Shown here: piece after piece, positions 18,437 through 27,850 of the stretch
Position numbering within the stretch: position 1 is the stretch's first letter
Layout of the letters: every line of letters begins with the position of its first letter
Assembly: GCA_002784145.1 (NCBI GenBank)
Contig: PFKE01000064.1
Coordinates: forward strand, 1 to 64,000
From: Flavobacteriaceae bacterium CG_4_10_14_3_um_filter_33_47
Lineage (GTDB): Bacteria; Bacteroidota; Bacteroidia; Flavobacteriales; Flavobacteriaceae
DNA: 64,000 bases
Reading direction: 5' to 3'
Made by a program: the position numbers and the translations under genes
Notes under the pieces: generated by a model
What the model was told of the DNA's origin: nothing
The model's input: the letters and a program-made list of their open reading frames with translations, nothing else
The model's database searches: none

Positions 18437-19441
18437 TTAAGGTACTTCTATTTCGTTAACAATTTTGTTGATAATGTCTTCAGAGGTTACGTTTTCAGCT
18501 TCTGCCTCATAAGTAATGCCAATTCTATGTCTTAGCACGTCATAAACAACAGCTCTAACATCTTCTGGAATTACATAACCACGACGCTTTATAAAAGCGT
18601 AACATTTTGCAGCGATTGCTAGATTAATGCTTCCACGAGGTGATGCTCCAAAAGAAATGAGTGGTTTTAAATCTGGAAGTTTAAATTTTTCTGGATAACG
18701 AGTCGCAAAGATGATGTCTAAAATATATTTTTCAATTTTTTCATCCATATATACTTCACGAACTGCTTGTTGAGCTTTCAATATGGTATCAATGGAAACT
18801 ACAGGATTCACTTTATCCCAAGAACCTTTCATATTCGCTCTCATAATGAGTTGTTCTTCGGCTAACTTTGGATAATCAATGACAGTTTTTAACATAAAAC
18901 GATCAACCTGAGCTTCTGGTAATGGGTAAGTTCCTTCTTGCTCAACGGGGTTTTGAGTAGCCATAACCAAAAAAGGCTTATCTAAAATAAAGGTTTCGTC
19001 ACCAATGGTAACTTGTTTTTCTTGCATGGCTTCAAGCAAAGCCGATTGCACTTTGGCTGGTGCTCTGTTTATCTCATCAGCCAACACAAAATTTGCAAAA
19101 ATTGGCCCTTTTTTTATAGAAAAATCATTAAGCTTGATGTTGTAAATTAAGGTTCCCGTTACATCTGCGGGCAATAAGTCTGGTGTAAACTGTATTCTGC
19201 TAAACGAACCATCAATAGCTTTTGCTAAGGTGTTGATTGCTAAAGTTTTTGCTAAGCCTGGAACACCTTCAAGCAAAATATGTCCTTGCCCAAGAAGTCC
19301 GATAAGCAAGCGTTCTACCATATGCTTTTGACCCACAATAACCTTGTTCATTTCCAACATGAGTAAATCAACAAAAGCACTTTCCTTTTCTATCTTTTCA
19401 TTAATTGTTTTAATATCAATTGTACCTGTTTCTTCCATCAT
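18437..19441 (-). CDS. moxR: MoxR family AAA+ ATPase
   Basis: VGQKHMVERLLIGLLGQGHILLEGVPGLAKT Walker A, FVLADEINRAPAKVQSALLEAMQE, MATQNPVEQEGTYPLPEAQVDRF. Confidence 0.95.
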   Translation of the reverse strand: MMEETGTIDIKTINEKIEKESAFVDLLMLEMNKVIVGQKHMVERLLIGLLGQGHILLEGVPGLAKTLAINTLAKAIDGSFSRIQFTPDLLPADVTGTLIYNIKLNDFSIKKGPIFANFVLADEINRAPAKVQSALLEAMQEKQVTIGDETFILDKPFLVMATQNPVEQEGTYPLPEAQVDRFMLKTVIDYPKLAEEQLIMRANMKGSWDKVNPVVSIDTILKAQQAVREVYMDEKIEKYILDIIFATRYPEKFKLPDLKPLISFGASPRGSINLAIAAKCYAFIKRRGYVIPEDVRAVVYDVLRHRIGITYEAEAENVTSEDIINKIVNEIEVP

Positions 19442-19661
19442 TTTTTAATTTTTTAAAAGCTCGAATATACTGCCCTTAATTGAGCAATGCAAATTGTTAA
19501 AATTTTAAATGGTAAGCTGTTAATAATTGGTTAAAATATTCTCTCAATGCCGTTAATTATTGGTTAAATGCCCTAATTTTTTATCTTAAAACTAACCTGC
19601 TTTACTTGTTAGAAGGTTTTTGAGTATTTTTATACATGAAATGCATTAAGATCTATATAAA

Positions 19662-20417
19662 ATGAATAAAATTGCCTTAATAACAGGAGCCACCAGTGGT
19701 ATAGGTAAAGCTACAGCCTATGAATTTGCCAAACACGGCATTTCATTAATATTATGTGGCAGACGACAAGAACGTCTTGAAGCTATAAAAAATGAATTAA
19801 GCGCTACAACAAAAGTTTACACATTATGTTTTGACGTTAGAAACAGAAAAGACGTTGAACAAGCTATACATTCGCTTCCAGACCATTTTAAAACCATCGA
19901 TATCCTCATTAATAATGCTGGTAATGCCCATGGATTGGATTCTATAGAAACAGGCAGCATTGATGATTGGGATGCCATGATGGATATTAATGTAAAGGGA
20001 TTGTTATATGTGAGCAGGGCCGTTATTCCACAAATGACAGAACGGCAAGCCGGACACATTATCAACATTGGCTCTTCTGCTGGAAAAGAAGTCTATCCAA
20101 AAGGCAATGTGTATTGCGGTAGTAAACATGCTGTATTGGCCATAACTGAAGGCATGCGCATTGATTTAAACCCATATGGAATCAAGGTTGGTGCAGTTAA
20201 TCCCGGATTGGTGGAAACCGAATTTTCAAAAGTCCGCTTTAAAGGCGAAAAAATAGCCGATACGGTTTACAAAGGGTTTGAAGCTTTGCAAGCCCGGGAT
20301 ATTGCAGAGATTATATACTTTGTAATATCAAGACCAAAACACGTAAATATTGCTGATTTGCTGGTGTTTCCAACGGCTCAGGCAAATAGTACAACCGTAA
20401 AAAAAACTAACTTTTAA
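19662..20417 (+). CDS. SDR family NAD(P)-dependent oxidoreductase (YdfG-like)
   Basis: TGATSGIGKATA, NNAGNA, YCGSKHAVLAITEGMR. Confidence 0.94.
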   Translation: MNKIALITGATSGIGKATAYEFAKHGISLILCGRRQERLEAIKNELSATTKVYTLCFDVRNRKDVEQAIHSLPDHFKTIDILINNAGNAHGLDSIETGSIDDWDAMMDINVKGLLYVSRAVIPQMTERQAGHIINIGSSAGKEVYPKGNVYCGSKHAVLAITEGMRIDLNPYGIKVGAVNPGLVETEFSKVRFKGEKIADTVYKGFEALQARDIAEIIYFVISRPKHVNIADLLVFPTAQANSTTVKKTNF

Positions 20418-20447
20418 GTTGTTGTTTTTTATTAAATGTAAGCTCCA

Positions 20448-21581
20448 ATGATTAATAAACGCCTACTTATAAAACACCTTTTAGCTCACAACGATGAGAA
20501 TAGTTTTTATGACAAAAAGCGAAAAATTGATATCAGCCATAAAGAGGGCAAGGCAAAGTTTTTAAAACATGTATGCGCCTTGTCTAACAGCAACCCAAAG
20601 AACAACTCGTTTATTGTTATTGGGGTAGAAGATGAAGACAACAACATTGTTGGTGTTGATTTTTTTGATGATAGCAAAATACAAAACCTTATCAATGCCT
20701 ATCTTACCAATCCACCCATTGTACAATACGAAAATATTCCTTTTCCGCATTTACCAGATGATAAAGTTGTTGGTTTAGTAACCATCAGGCCCATTGAAAA
20801 AATAACATCTCTCAGAAAAAACATTTGGAAGTATTACGGTGGTTCTGTTTTTTTTAGAGATGGCAGTATGAGTATGCCAAAAGTATTTGACGTTGAAATA
20901 AAAGATATTAATTCAAAAATTGTTGAGGCTATTGAAAAAAATGCTCAAAACAACATTCAGCATACTTTAGATGGTGTTTTTGATTTTATGAACAAACGAA
21001 AAGACTACAACCCACAATACAAAGTGTTTAAAGAATATTTTGTGGTTTGTTGGGCCGGACAAAAAAAAGAGGTGAAAGATGAAACGTTTTTATCAAGAGT
21101 AGATATTGAATTGATTAATGAACAGGTTCGTTTGTTTTTTTCAAACTTAGATGAAGTGTCTATAACGATTCATGAAAACTATTTTAAAATCATTGAATAT
21201 GTAAAACTTGGATTGCAAAACAATCATAAATACTATCCATTGGAAGAAACCATAATTAGTTTTGAAGAAAACGCTAATTATAATATTGACACAAAATTAT
21301 TATTTGAACCGCCACAATATGACAAAAAAACATTATATCACATTTATAACAGCAATAATTCGATTTTAGAAAAACTAAAAAAAGGATTAACCCTAACAAA
21401 AATGGAGGCCTTAGATTTAAAAAACTTATCAGCAACCTACCTCATTTGCTATTTGAATTTATTTCACGAAGCCATAGATAAACTCAATGAAGCAAGACCA
21501 TATCTAAAAAATTACAGTAAAGACCTGTACAATACTTATAAGGATTCTATTAGAATTTTAAGAAAAGTAAAATACAGTTAA
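20448..21581 (+). CDS. AlbA_2/Schlafen-type putative DNA-binding (divergent AAA_4) protein
   Basis: HKEGKAKFLKHVCALSNSNPKNNSFIVIGVEDEDNNIVGVDFFDDSKIQNLINAYLTNPPIVQYENI. Confidence 0.8.
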   Translation: MINKRLLIKHLLAHNDENSFYDKKRKIDISHKEGKAKFLKHVCALSNSNPKNNSFIVIGVEDEDNNIVGVDFFDDSKIQNLINAYLTNPPIVQYENIPFPHLPDDKVVGLVTIRPIEKITSLRKNIWKYYGGSVFFRDGSMSMPKVFDVEIKDINSKIVEAIEKNAQNNIQHTLDGVFDFMNKRKDYNPQYKVFKEYFVVCWAGQKKEVKDETFLSRVDIELINEQVRLFFSNLDEVSITIHENYFKIIEYVKLGLQNNHKYYPLEETIISFEENANYNIDTKLLFEPPQYDKKTLYHIYNSNNSILEKLKKGLTLTKMEALDLKNLSATYLICYLNLFHEAIDKLNEARPYLKNYSKDLYNTYKDSIRILRKVKYS

Positions 21582-21732
21582 TTTTAAACCATATTTAACC
21601 AAAACTTAACAATAAAACAGCATCAATCATCAACTTTTTGTTGATTTTTGCCATGCTATTAATCAGTTATAAATAAAGCCTTGTCTCTCCCGAAAAAAAT
21701 CGGCATTGAAGCAGGGTTTTTTTTATCCTATT

Positions 21733-23286
21733 TTACAAATCAAATTTAATTCCCTGAGCTAAGGGTAGATTAGTTGTGTAGTTAATGGTATTGGTTTGCC
21801 TTCTCATATACACTTTCCAAGCATCACTGCCCGACTCGCGTCCACCGCCAGTTTCTTTTTCGCCTCCAAAAGCGCCACCAATTTCAGCACCAGAGGTTCC
21901 AATATTTACATTGGCAATGCCACAATCTGATCCAGCAACCGATAAAAAATGTTCAGCTTCGCGCAAATTATTGGTCATGATGGCAGATGATAAACCTTGC
22001 ACAACATTATTTTGAATGGCTATGGCATTTTCAACCGTTCCAGAATATTTTAACACATATAAAACTGGAGCAAACGTTTCGTGCTGTACAATTTTAAATT
22101 CAGGTTTTGCTTCGGCGATGGCCGGTTTTACATAACAACCGCTTTCGTAACCTTTACCAGAAAGCACAGCGCCTTCAACGAGCATACGTCCGCCTTCTTC
22201 AATAACCTGATTTAAAGCTTTTTGATACATGGCTACCGCATCTTTATCTATGAGTGGTCCCACATGATGATGTTCATCTAATGGATTTCCAACACGTAAT
22301 TGTTTATAAGCATCTGTTATAGCTATAATTACCTTATCGTAAATCGAGTCATGAATAATTAACCGTCTAGTAGAAGTGCATCGCTGTCCTGCGGTTCCTA
22401 CAGCACCAAAAACAGCGCCTATAACCGTCATTTTTATATCAGCATCTGGGGTTACAATAATGGCATTATTACCTCCTAATTCTAATAAAGACCTTCCTAA
22501 ACGTGCGGCAACTTCTTGCGCCACAATTTTACCCATTCTAATAGAGCCAGTGGCAGAAATTAATGGAATACGTTGGTCTTTTGTCATAAATTCCCCAACC
22601 TTGTAATCTCCGTTTATTAAACATGAAATACCTTCTGGTAAATTATTGTTGGCAAAAACTTCTGCTGCAATGTTTTGGCAAGCAATCCCACATAATGATG
22701 CTTTTTCGCTGGGTTTCCATACACAAACATCGCCACAAACCCAAGCTAAAGCTGTGTTCCAAGCCCAAACAGCCACCGGAAAATTAAAAGCTGAAATAAT
22801 TCCAACCACACCTAAAGGATGGTATTGTTCATACATTCTGTGTCCAGGTCTTTCGCTATGCATGGTTAACCCATGAAGTTGTCGTGATAATCCAACAGCA
22901 AAATCACAGATATCAATCATTTCTTGAACTTCACCTAGTCCTTCTTGAATACTTTTACCCATTTCATACGAAACCAAGGTTCCTAAAGCCTGTTTTTTTT
23001 GTCTTAGTTTATCCCCAAACTGACGAACAATCTCACCTCGTTGAGGTGCTGGTGTCGTTCTCCAGATTTTAAAGGCCGCTGTTGCAACATCCATTACTTT
23101 ATCGTAATCTGCTTTAGACGTAGTTTTTATTTTTCCTATTAAAAGACCATCAACAGGCGAATAACTTTCAAGCAATTCTCCGCTTGAAAAATTGTTAACA
23201 CCTGTAGAAGTACCGTCATTAATATCTTTAACACCTAATTGTTTTAAAGCTTGTTTTATTTCGAAATCAGCAGCAATTGCCTTCAT
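21733..23286 (-). CDS. Aldehyde dehydrogenase family protein (ALDH7/aminoadipate-semialdehyde dehydrogenase-like)
   Basis: GIISAFNFPVAVWAWNTALAWVCGDVCVWKPSEK, LLELGGNNAIIVTPDAD, GTAGQRCTSTRRLIIH, GGAFGGEKETGGGRESGSDAWKVYMRRQTNTINY. Confidence 0.93.
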   Translation of the reverse strand: MKAIAADFEIKQALKQLGVKDINDGTSTGVNNFSSGELLESYSPVDGLLIGKIKTTSKADYDKVMDVATAAFKIWRTTPAPQRGEIVRQFGDKLRQKKQALGTLVSYEMGKSIQEGLGEVQEMIDICDFAVGLSRQLHGLTMHSERPGHRMYEQYHPLGVVGIISAFNFPVAVWAWNTALAWVCGDVCVWKPSEKASLCGIACQNIAAEVFANNNLPEGISCLINGDYKVGEFMTKDQRIPLISATGSIRMGKIVAQEVAARLGRSLLELGGNNAIIVTPDADIKMTVIGAVFGAVGTAGQRCTSTRRLIIHDSIYDKVIIAITDAYKQLRVGNPLDEHHHVGPLIDKDAVAMYQKALNQVIEEGGRMLVEGAVLSGKGYESGCYVKPAIAEAKPEFKIVQHETFAPVLYVLKYSGTVENAIAIQNNVVQGLSSAIMTNNLREAEHFLSVAGSDCGIANVNIGTSGAEIGGAFGGEKETGGGRESGSDAWKVYMRRQTNTINYTTNLPLAQGIKFDL

Positions 23287-23409
23287 ATGGATAATATTTT
23301 TACGAATTTTATAATTATGAGATAAAGATACTAATAAAAAATTGTTTTAAAACCAGACTTTATTTCTAAATAATGTAACTTTAATGCTTCTCTACATTTT
23401 ATTTTAAAC

Positions 23410-24462
23410 ATGAAAAAACGTTTTATTTTAGGTTTAATTGCAATCGTTTTAGCTGGTTGTAAAAATGATGTTAAGCCCATCCATTCAAAATCATCTTCTG
23501 AAAAACAAAATGAATTTGCCATTGTCATTCACGGTGGTGCTGGCACCATTTTAAAAGAAAACATGACACCTGAAAAAGAAGCGGCTTACCAAGCAACATT
23601 AGAAGAAGCTATTAGAGTTGGGTATGAAATTTTAAAACATGGTGGCAGTAGCATAGAAGCCGTTCAAAAAACAATTAATGTCATGGAAGATTCTCCTCTG
23701 TTTAATGCCGGTAAAGGAGCTGTTTTTACCAATGCTGGTACAAACGAGCATGATGCTTCCATAATGGATGGAAAAACATTGAATGCAGGCGCCTCGGCAG
23801 GGACGAAAACCGTTAAAAACCCTATTGATTTAGCTAGGGCTATTATGGATAATTCTCCTCATGTAATGCTTTCAGGAAGTGGTGCTGAAGCGTTCGCCGA
23901 AGAACAAGGGTTGAACCTAGTTAAACCCGAATATTTTTACACTGAAAGTAAATTTAAATCGCTTCAAAAAATTAAAAATACGACTCATGTTTTATTAGAA
24001 TATAACCCTAAAAAGGCTTTTTATGATTCAACCATTAAAGATTCAAAATTTGGCACGGTTGGCTGTGTTGCATTAGATAAAAATGGAAATCTGGCTGCTG
24101 GAACTTCTACAGGAGGCATGACCAATAAACGTTGGGGACGCATTGGTGATGCTCCCGTTATTGGAGCAGGAACCTATGCCAATAACAACACTTGTGCAGT
24201 ATCAAGTACTGGTTGGGGCGAATTTTTTATACGAGCCGTTGTCGCTCATGATATTTCAGCCTTGATGGAATATAAAGGCTTATCTTTAGCAGAAGCCGCC
24301 AAAGAGGTTATTCAAAATAAAATTCCTAAACTTGGAGGTGATGGTGGTATTATTGCAGTTGATAAAAATGGCAACATGGTTATGGAATTTAATACAGCAG
24401 GCATGTTTAGAGCAACCATGAATGATAAAGGAGATTTAATTATTGGAATGTATAATGACTAA
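23410..24462 (+). CDS. Isoaspartyl peptidase/L-asparaginase (Ntn hydrolase), predicted lipoprotein
   Basis: IVIHGGAGTI, catalytic SKFGTVGCVALDKNGNLAAGTSTGGMTNKRWGRIGDAPVIGAGTYA; signal MKKRFILGLIAIVLAGC. Confidence 0.95.
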   Translation: MKKRFILGLIAIVLAGCKNDVKPIHSKSSSEKQNEFAIVIHGGAGTILKENMTPEKEAAYQATLEEAIRVGYEILKHGGSSIEAVQKTINVMEDSPLFNAGKGAVFTNAGTNEHDASIMDGKTLNAGASAGTKTVKNPIDLARAIMDNSPHVMLSGSGAEAFAEEQGLNLVKPEYFYTESKFKSLQKIKNTTHVLLEYNPKKAFYDSTIKDSKFGTVGCVALDKNGNLAAGTSTGGMTNKRWGRIGDAPVIGAGTYANNNTCAVSSTGWGEFFIRAVVAHDISALMEYKGLSLAEAAKEVIQNKIPKLGGDGGIIAVDKNGNMVMEFNTAGMFRATMNDKGDLIIGMYND

Positions 24463-24781
24463 AAAACTTCCGTATTACGCCGTTATTTTTATCTCAAAGC
24501 ACTCTGAAAATATTGAGGGCTATTTAGAAATGTCTCATAAAATGGAATCTCTTGCTAAATTGCAAGATGGGTTTTTAGGTTTGGACAGCGCAAGAGATGA
24601 CATTGGAATTACCATCAGCTACTGGGAAAGTTTAGAAGCTATTAAAAACTGGAAAAAGCAAACCGACCATCTTGAAGCCCAACAAAAAGGACAAAAAATT
24701 TGGTATCACTGGTATCATGTTAAAATTTGTAAGGTAGAACGCGAGTATGAATTTGGAATGCACTTAAAACTTAACCATTAA
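24455..24781 (+). CDS. Antibiotic biosynthesis monooxygenase (ABM) family protein
   Basis: YYAVIFISKHSENIEGYLEMSHKMESLAKLQDGFLGLDSARDDIGITISYWESLEAIKNWK; overlaps asparaginase stop (ATGACTAA). Confidence 0.85.
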   Translation: MTKKLPYYAVIFISKHSENIEGYLEMSHKMESLAKLQDGFLGLDSARDDIGITISYWESLEAIKNWKKQTDHLEAQQKGQKIWYHWYHVKICKVEREYEFGMHLKLNH

Positions 24782-24851
24782 AAAAACAGATATACTCAGA
24801 AACTTTAAGCAACCATTTGCTTAAATTAACATCTACATAGAAATAATTATT

Positions 24852-25307
24852 GTGAAATACTTTTCTTTATTGGTTTGCTTGTTATGTCTTTTCTCTTGTA
24901 AAAATAATGATAAAGAAGATATCGATTGTGCCTTATTTGATCCTTTCATTGCGAATCTATTTATCAAATTAGTCGATTCCGAAGGAAATAACCTAATAGA
25001 AAACAACACTTTTATAGCAAATAATATAACCATTTTATTTAATGGCAATACCTTTACCAATGTTGTTTTTACTAATGTTCCTGATTTAGAAAATTTAATG
25101 GCTTTAAATTTAATTGGAGTAGATGGCAATAACCTTTTTGAAATTAAATTATCTGATAATGAAACAGACTCTTTGATTATGAATTTAACCACTGAATCTA
25201 AAGTTTGTGGTTTAACTTTTTTTAAATTAAATTCTGTAACTTATAACGAAACCATTCAAACCCTAGAGAATTTTAATGGAAACTATATGATAACAGTAGT
25301 TAAATAG
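24852..25307 (+). CDS. Hypothetical lipoprotein
   Basis: VKYFSLLVCLLCLFSCKNND lipobox; short ORF; ORF track gives a non-ATG (GTG) start. Confidence 0.7.
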   Translation: MKYFSLLVCLLCLFSCKNNDKEDIDCALFDPFIANLFIKLVDSEGNNLIENNTFIANNITILFNGNTFTNVVFTNVPDLENLMALNLIGVDGNNLFEIKLSDNETDSLIMNLTTESKVCGLTFFKLNSVTYNETIQTLENFNGNYMITVVK

Positions 25308-25319
25308 TTTGCATTGGCC

Positions 25320-26189
25320 TTATTTTCGAATAAAGGTTTTTAACAAACCATGATCTGATTTGGTTGTGAATAACTTCTGGGTTTTTAAAATTTTCAAATC
25401 TTTAGAAACCCAAATATGGTCCAAAGAAAGTACTGGCAGATTATAAAACCAGGTTTCTCTAAAACCATTGCCTTTTTTGTTAAACGCGTGATAAAAATTA
25501 TTTTTTAAAGGGTTTAAAAATTTAGACTCAAAAGGCACGTTAAAGTCGCCTAAAACAACGGTATTATTGGTTTTCTTAATAAGTTGGTTTACATAGGTAA
25601 GTTCCCAGTTTCGTGGTACATCGGCACTTCCAGTAACATCGACCGCATAAAAATTAATGCCTGCTGTATTAAAGTTTATTACCGAAGAATTATAATTTGA
25701 AGTATCGTCGCTATAAACCTTCAAAGGTGTTTTTGAGAAAATAAATAGTTCTCTGTTTGATTTAAAGAAATGGTATTTGGGAAATCTTTTTTGAAGGCTT
25801 TTTAAATCGTTTTTACTGGATTCTACTAACACCAGAATGTCTGGAATCTCCCCATTTTCTTTAAGAGACATTTCAAATTGGTTTTCTCTAGACGCATTCC
25901 AAAACACAATTTCTAAATCGTTTTCAGTAACCGCTTCTGGAATATGGATTTTAAAACTTCTGCCCAGCCAAATCATCGTCAAAATCCCTGCTAAAATTAT
26001 ATTGTATTTCCATTGTTTTAAAAATACTGATAGTATTAAAACTATAGCTATAATAACGGGCAACGGAAGCATGTAGAAATATATGGACTCCCAATAGCTG
26101 CGTTCTTTTATAACAAAATGTATGGCTAATAGTGTTACAATTATTGCTACATTTATGAGATGCAAAACAACTCTTAGTATCTTTAACAT
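25320..26189 (-). CDS. Endonuclease/exonuclease/phosphatase family protein with N-terminal TM helices
   Basis: LEIVFWNAS, NNTVVLGDFNVPFES, LSLDHIWVSKDLK, TTKSDHGLLKTFI. Confidence 0.88.
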   Translation of the reverse strand: MLKILRVVLHLINVAIIVTLLAIHFVIKERSYWESIYFYMLPLPVIIAIVLILSVFLKQWKYNIILAGILTMIWLGRSFKIHIPEAVTENDLEIVFWNASRENQFEMSLKENGEIPDILVLVESSKNDLKSLQKRFPKYHFFKSNRELFIFSKTPLKVYSDDTSNYNSSVINFNTAGINFYAVDVTGSADVPRNWELTYVNQLIKKTNNTVVLGDFNVPFESKFLNPLKNNFYHAFNKKGNGFRETWFYNLPVLSLDHIWVSKDLKILKTQKLFTTKSDHGLLKTFIRK

Positions 26190-26677
26190 TATCTTAAAGG
26201 GAATCCTTTTGCTGCCCACCACGGATGTATTTCAATAATTAATCTACCAGCTTTAACCATGGGGTCAGAATTGGCTAGACTATCGGCTATATTAAACGTG
26301 GGTACATTATAAATGGTTATCCCTCTAATTTCACCATTATCACCAAACGGACCAGAAATATCTGCATAACCCAATTCATACATTTTACTTAAATGCGCTA
26401 AATGCAAGGATTGCAAACTATCTGCTTCCTGTTTGGTTTGAGAACGCATAGAACCACTTTTTAAAAAAGCAATAAAATATTGTTGCATTAAAATGGTGTC
26501 TTTGGTAGTTTCATCAATATAATCAAAGGTTTGAAACCCTCTTTTTGTAAGTTCTTCTTTTAGTTGTTTAGAGGTCTTTTGTATGTCTTTATTTTCTGAG
26601 ATACTTAGCTTGTCAATATCCTTTTTACAAGAAATAATTTGCATTAAAACCAACAGACCTAATAGTAGCTTTCTCAT
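26189..26677 (-). CDS. YciI-related lipoprotein
   Basis: Lipobox QIISCKKD; YQQYFIAFLKSGSMRS...HLAHLSKMYELGYADISGPFGDNGEIRGI... YciI-like pattern. Confidence 0.75.
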   Translation of the reverse strand: MRKLLLGLLVLMQIISCKKDIDKLSISENKDIQKTSKQLKEELTKRGFQTFDYIDETTKDTILMQQYFIAFLKSGSMRSQTKQEADSLQSLHLAHLSKMYELGYADISGPFGDNGEIRGITIYNVPTFNIADSLANSDPMVKAGRLIIEIHPWWAAKGFPLR

Positions 26678-26681
26678 TTTA

Positions 26682-27149
26682 TTACCAAGTTTTATAAGGT
26701 TTTTTACTTAACTGAGCGTTGTAATATTTAACATTGCCCGTAACTTCTTCGCCAATCCAATGGGGTTTTTTAAAGGTTTCTTTTTTGCTTTTCAACTCAA
26801 TCTCTGCTATGATTAAACCTTCATTATCACCAGAAAAAACATCTACTTCAAATAGGTGATTTTCAATGTTTATTTCATAACGAATTTTATCGATAACTCC
26901 AGGTTCACAAAGATTTAATAAGGCCTCTGCTTCATGCTTGGATATTTCCTTTTCCCACTCAAAACGTGTTAAGCCCTCATTATCTGAAAGTCCTTTTACC
27001 GTTATAAATCCATGGTCTTCTTTTAATCTAACCCTTACTGTTCTGGCTTTATCGGTATTTAAAAATCCTTGAATAATTCTAGTGCTTTTAAATGCTTCTT
27101 CTTTAAAATCAAGTGAGGTTACTAAAAACTTCCGTTCAATCTCAATCAT
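26682..27149 (-). CDS. CYTH domain protein
   Basis: MIEIERKFLV, RTVRVRLKEDHGFITVKG, RFEWEKEI, DVFSGDNEGLIIAEIEL. Confidence 0.92.
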   Translation of the reverse strand: MIEIERKFLVTSLDFKEEAFKSTRIIQGFLNTDKARTVRVRLKEDHGFITVKGLSDNEGLTRFEWEKEISKHEAEALLNLCEPGVIDKIRYEINIENHLFEVDVFSGDNEGLIIAEIELKSKKETFKKPHWIGEEVTGNVKYYNAQLSKKPYKTW

Positions 27150-27808
27150 ATATCCTGAGCTATTTTTTGAATATCGTCTGAAGGAATTCGTCCAGACTTA
27201 TAACTGTTATTAGCTAACCAAATCATTGCTTTTACAATGCTTTTTGGATGAATGCTGCGATATTTTTTTAAGCCTCCAATTAAAACCGGATTTAAAACTG
27301 ACATAAAAATCTTTGCCATTTTTTCGCCAAATCTTTTTTCTGCTCTATCTCCAGTAATTAAAGATGGTTGAAGAATATATGTGTTTTTAATGTTTTCTTT
27401 CAAAACGCTTTCCTCCATTCTTCCTTTAGTTCTGTTATAAAACAATTTGCTGGTTTTGTTAGCGCCTAATGCAGAGATAACAACCAGTGTGTTAATATTT
27501 TTTTTAACACAGAGGCGTGCTAGCGTTACAGGAATGCCATAATCAATTTTAAGATACATGGCTTCATCAGGCGTTTTTGCTTTGGTTGTGCCTACACAGC
27601 AAAACACTTCATCTGCAGTAAATTCATTTTCATGTTTTTCTAATTCAAAAACATCTATCAGATGCTCTTCAATTTTTGGATGGGTTATTTCACAAGAACT
27701 TCTACTAAATAATTTAATACAATCATATCTATCATCCACTAAAAGATCTTGCAATAATGTGCTTCCAGTTAAACCCGTTGCCCCAATAATAATTGCTGTT
27801 TTTGCCAT
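27146..27808 (-). CDS. NAD(P)H-binding Rossmann-fold protein (HTATIP2-like)
   Basis: MAKTAIIIGATGLTGSTLLQDLL; FCCVGTTKAKT; RIPSDDIQKIA. Confidence 0.88.
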   Translation of the reverse strand: MAKTAIIIGATGLTGSTLLQDLLVDDRYDCIKLFSRSSCEITHPKIEEHLIDVFELEKHENEFTADEVFCCVGTTKAKTPDEAMYLKIDYGIPVTLARLCVKKNINTLVVISALGANKTSKLFYNRTKGRMEESVLKENIKNTYILQPSLITGDRAEKRFGEKMAKIFMSVLNPVLIGGLKKYRSIHPKSIVKAMIWLANNSYKSGRIPSDDIQKIAQDI

Positions 27809-27850
27809 GGCATGTATTTCTCTTTGCTAAAGATATTATATTTTTACTAG

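Noticed and set aside
20448-21581. AlbA_2/Schlafen-type gene considered as a defence-system component
   Set aside because: It stands alone between housekeeping-type genes with no nuclease, methylase or other defence neighbours; only a family call is warranted.
21676-21724. Possible terminator CCTTG...CCGaaaaaaatCGG...CAGGGTTTTTTTT downstream of the AlbA_2-like gene
   Set aside because: The stem is short and interrupted; the T8 run is suggestive but not enough for a confident call.
21785-23072. Four plus-strand ORFs antisense to the aldehyde dehydrogenase gene
   Set aside because: Typical antisense shadows of a conserved gene; P/S/T-rich compositions unlike coding sequence here.
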